Assembly (NCBI GenBank): GCA_947478465.1
Contig: CANJWH010000003.1
Span: 38,186 to 102,185, forward strand
Source of the DNA: Bacteroidota bacterium
GTDB taxonomy: Bacteria; Bacteroidota; Bacteroidia; SXHM01
Direction: 5' to 3'
Length of the DNA stretch: 64,000 nucleotides
Positions 63,127-64,000 of this stretch are shown piece by piece (within the stretch, counting starts at the first letter, position 1; each line of letters starts with the position of its first letter). The notes under the pieces are model-generated. The model saw only the letters and a list, made by a program, of their open reading frames with translations, had not been told where the DNA came from and made no database searches. The translations under genes and the position numbers were made by a program.

Positions 63127-63134
63127 CGAAGATA
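63127..63134 (-). promoter_or_regulatory. -7-like box (TAnnTTCG) of queA
   Basis: TATCTTCG on the minus strand, one base off TAnnTTTG, 48 bases before the ATG at 63079. If used, queA has its own start of transcription apart from uppP-truB. Confidence 0.35.
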
Positions 63135-63164
63135 ATACAAGAAAAAGCCAATGGCGGAAATATT

Positions 63165-63896
63165 TTATAAACCGCTATTTTCCAGTGGGGTTACAGTTAA
63201 ATTTTGTCTAAAATCGTCCATGGAAATGGCATTTTCAATCTTAAAATTACCTGAGCGGGTGCGACACAGATTTTCAAGGTAGGCACCGGAGTTTAAAGTC
63301 TTACCAAAATCAAAGGCAAGTGAGCGGATGTAAGTGCCTTTGCTACACACTACCCGAAAACCAACTTTTATAAGTTTTTCTTCTCTTTCTATAGAGGTAA
63401 TTTCAAATTCACTGATGGTTATTTTACGTGCTACCAGTTTGGCTTCTTTTCCTTTACGTGCAAGATCATAAGCTCGGCTACCTTCTATTTTCAAGGCTGA
63501 GAAAATAGGTGGAAGCTGTTCTATTTCACCTATAAAATTTTGTGTGGCAGCATATATCTTTTCATCAGTAATGTGTTCTGTAGAAAACCATTGGTCAATG
63601 GGTTTTTCTAAATCGTAGCAAGGTGTTGTAGCGCCAATGGAAAAAGTTCCGGTATATTCTTTTTCATCTGCTTGGTATTTATCAGCGTTCTTGGTTTCTT
63701 TTCCTGTGCAGATAATTAATACACCTGTTGCAAGCGGATCAAGTGTTCCGGCATGACCCACTTTGGGGCGACCCTGTTGCCCATCCGCAGGCAGTTTCTT
63801 AATTATGTTGCGCACTTTATTCACTACATCAAATGATGTCCAGCCCAAAGGTTTGTTGATGAGGATTACTGCGCCTTCTCTGTAATTGACGGGCAT
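63165..63896 (-). CDS. truB: tRNA pseudouridine-55 synthase
   Basis: 243 residues. TruB makes pseudouridine 55 in the T loop of tRNA; the catalytic Asp is D53 in VGHAGTLDPLATG. KPLGWTSFDVVNKVR and the thumb-loop segment YTGTFSIGATTPCYDLE match the family. Its start codon overlaps the uppP stop (TAATG), so it is translationally coupled to it. Confidence 0.96.
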   Translation of the reverse strand: MPVNYREGAVILINKPLGWTSFDVVNKVRNIIKKLPADGQQGRPKVGHAGTLDPLATGVLIICTGKETKNADKYQADEKEYTGTFSIGATTPCYDLEKPIDQWFSTEHITDEKIYAATQNFIGEIEQLPPIFSALKIEGSRAYDLARKGKEAKLVARKITISEFEITSIEREEKLIKVGFRVVCSKGTYIRSLAFDFGKTLNSGAYLENLCRTRSGNFKIENAISMDDFRQNLTVTPLENSGL

Positions 63897-64000
63897 TACA
63901 TGATTTTAAGTTCGTAGCCCATGGCAAGCAGAACAAGCAAGAATAAGCCAAGGACAATTCTATACCAGCCGAAGACTTTGAATCCGTATTTGGTAAGAAA
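63896..64000 (-). CDS. uppP: undecaprenyl-diphosphatase, C-terminal end
   Basis: The last 34 codons and the stop of a gene that begins beyond the window. The encoded piece has the UppP/BacA C-terminal pattern [15 protein letters not shown] followed by a hydrophobic helix. UppP recycles the lipid carrier of peptidoglycan synthesis in the inner membrane. Its TAA overlaps the truB ATG by one base (TAATG), and uppP-truB neighbourhood is common in Bacteroidota. Confidence 0.82.
   Translation of the reverse strand, partial: FLTKYGFKVFGWYRIVLGLFLLVLLAMGYELKIM

Noticed and set aside
1..64000. tRNA, rRNA, riboswitch or prophage genes
   Set aside because: No cloverleaf with a conserved T-loop, no rRNA sequence and no phage structural, integrase or transposase gene was found; gaps are all under about 260 bases.

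Overview
The window comes from the chromosome of a member of the Bacteroidota, probably environmental and uncultured. The evidence is: (1) promoters of the TAnnTTTG type used by the Bacteroidota primary sigma factor; (2) the type IX secretion (T9SS) translocon protein SprA next to ruvA; (3) four secreted proteins with T9SS sorting tails (three type A, one 'gliding-motility-associated' type B); (4) a SusC-like TonB receptor with an N-terminal carboxypeptidase-like domain, plus DUF5686, DUF5777 and DUF2804 proteins; (5) a single-membrane-subunit succinate dehydrogenase. Gene density is high and no gap exceeds about 260 bases. I saw no rRNA, tRNA, CRISPR array, prophage or insertion sequence.

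Layout. 1-3294: end of an outer-membrane barrel gene, an OmpH/Skp-like chaperone and DNA primase. 3297-6824: sdhCAB operon on the minus strand, with a decayed four-helix-bundle gene fragment between sdhA and sdhB. 6908-9100: small membrane protein, sterol-desaturase-family hydroxylase, lipoprotein, CBS protein. 9185-14147: two convergent T9SS cargo genes sharing one stem-loop, a DUF5686 outer-membrane protein and an FKBP isomerase. 14317-16878: a tight three-gene operon (methionine-type aminotransferase, omega-amidase-like nitrilase, PAP2-like membrane protein). 16951-26262: leuS, beta-carbonic anhydrase, a TolC/HlyD efflux pair without its inner-membrane pump, hflX and a PIN-PhoH protein. 26272-32380: a large C-type-lectin/PKD adhesin, rraA-lysS and a carotenoid-ketolase-like desaturase. 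32382-42015: TonB receptor, DUF5777 barrel plus cytochrome lipoprotein, START and DUF2804 proteins, and a secreted CotH-kinase protein. 42100-48738: a six-gene run of PBP1A, 3-oxoacid CoA-transferase A and B, two DPM1-like glycosyltransferases and a PIG-V-like mannosyltransferase. 48785-64000: gamma-carbonic anhydrase, sprA-ruvA, two amidohydrolase-family genes, queA, truB and the end of uppP.

The most unusual signal is not a gene. At least seven short arrays of degenerate 7-bp tandem repeats are scattered through the window, each with its own heptamer. Three of them encode the hydrophobic core of signal peptides of unrelated secreted proteins, two sit inside leuS at loop-like positions, and two are intergenic. 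One intergenic array brackets the four-helix-bundle gene remnant. Three other palindromic intergenic elements (14204-14278, 16883-16946, 58808-58888) have the look of dispersed REP-type repeats. The heptamer arrays deserve genome-wide follow-up.

Start codons were set using promoter boxes where possible. dnaG, sprA and the lectin gene appear to start with TTG, and two genes start with GTG.
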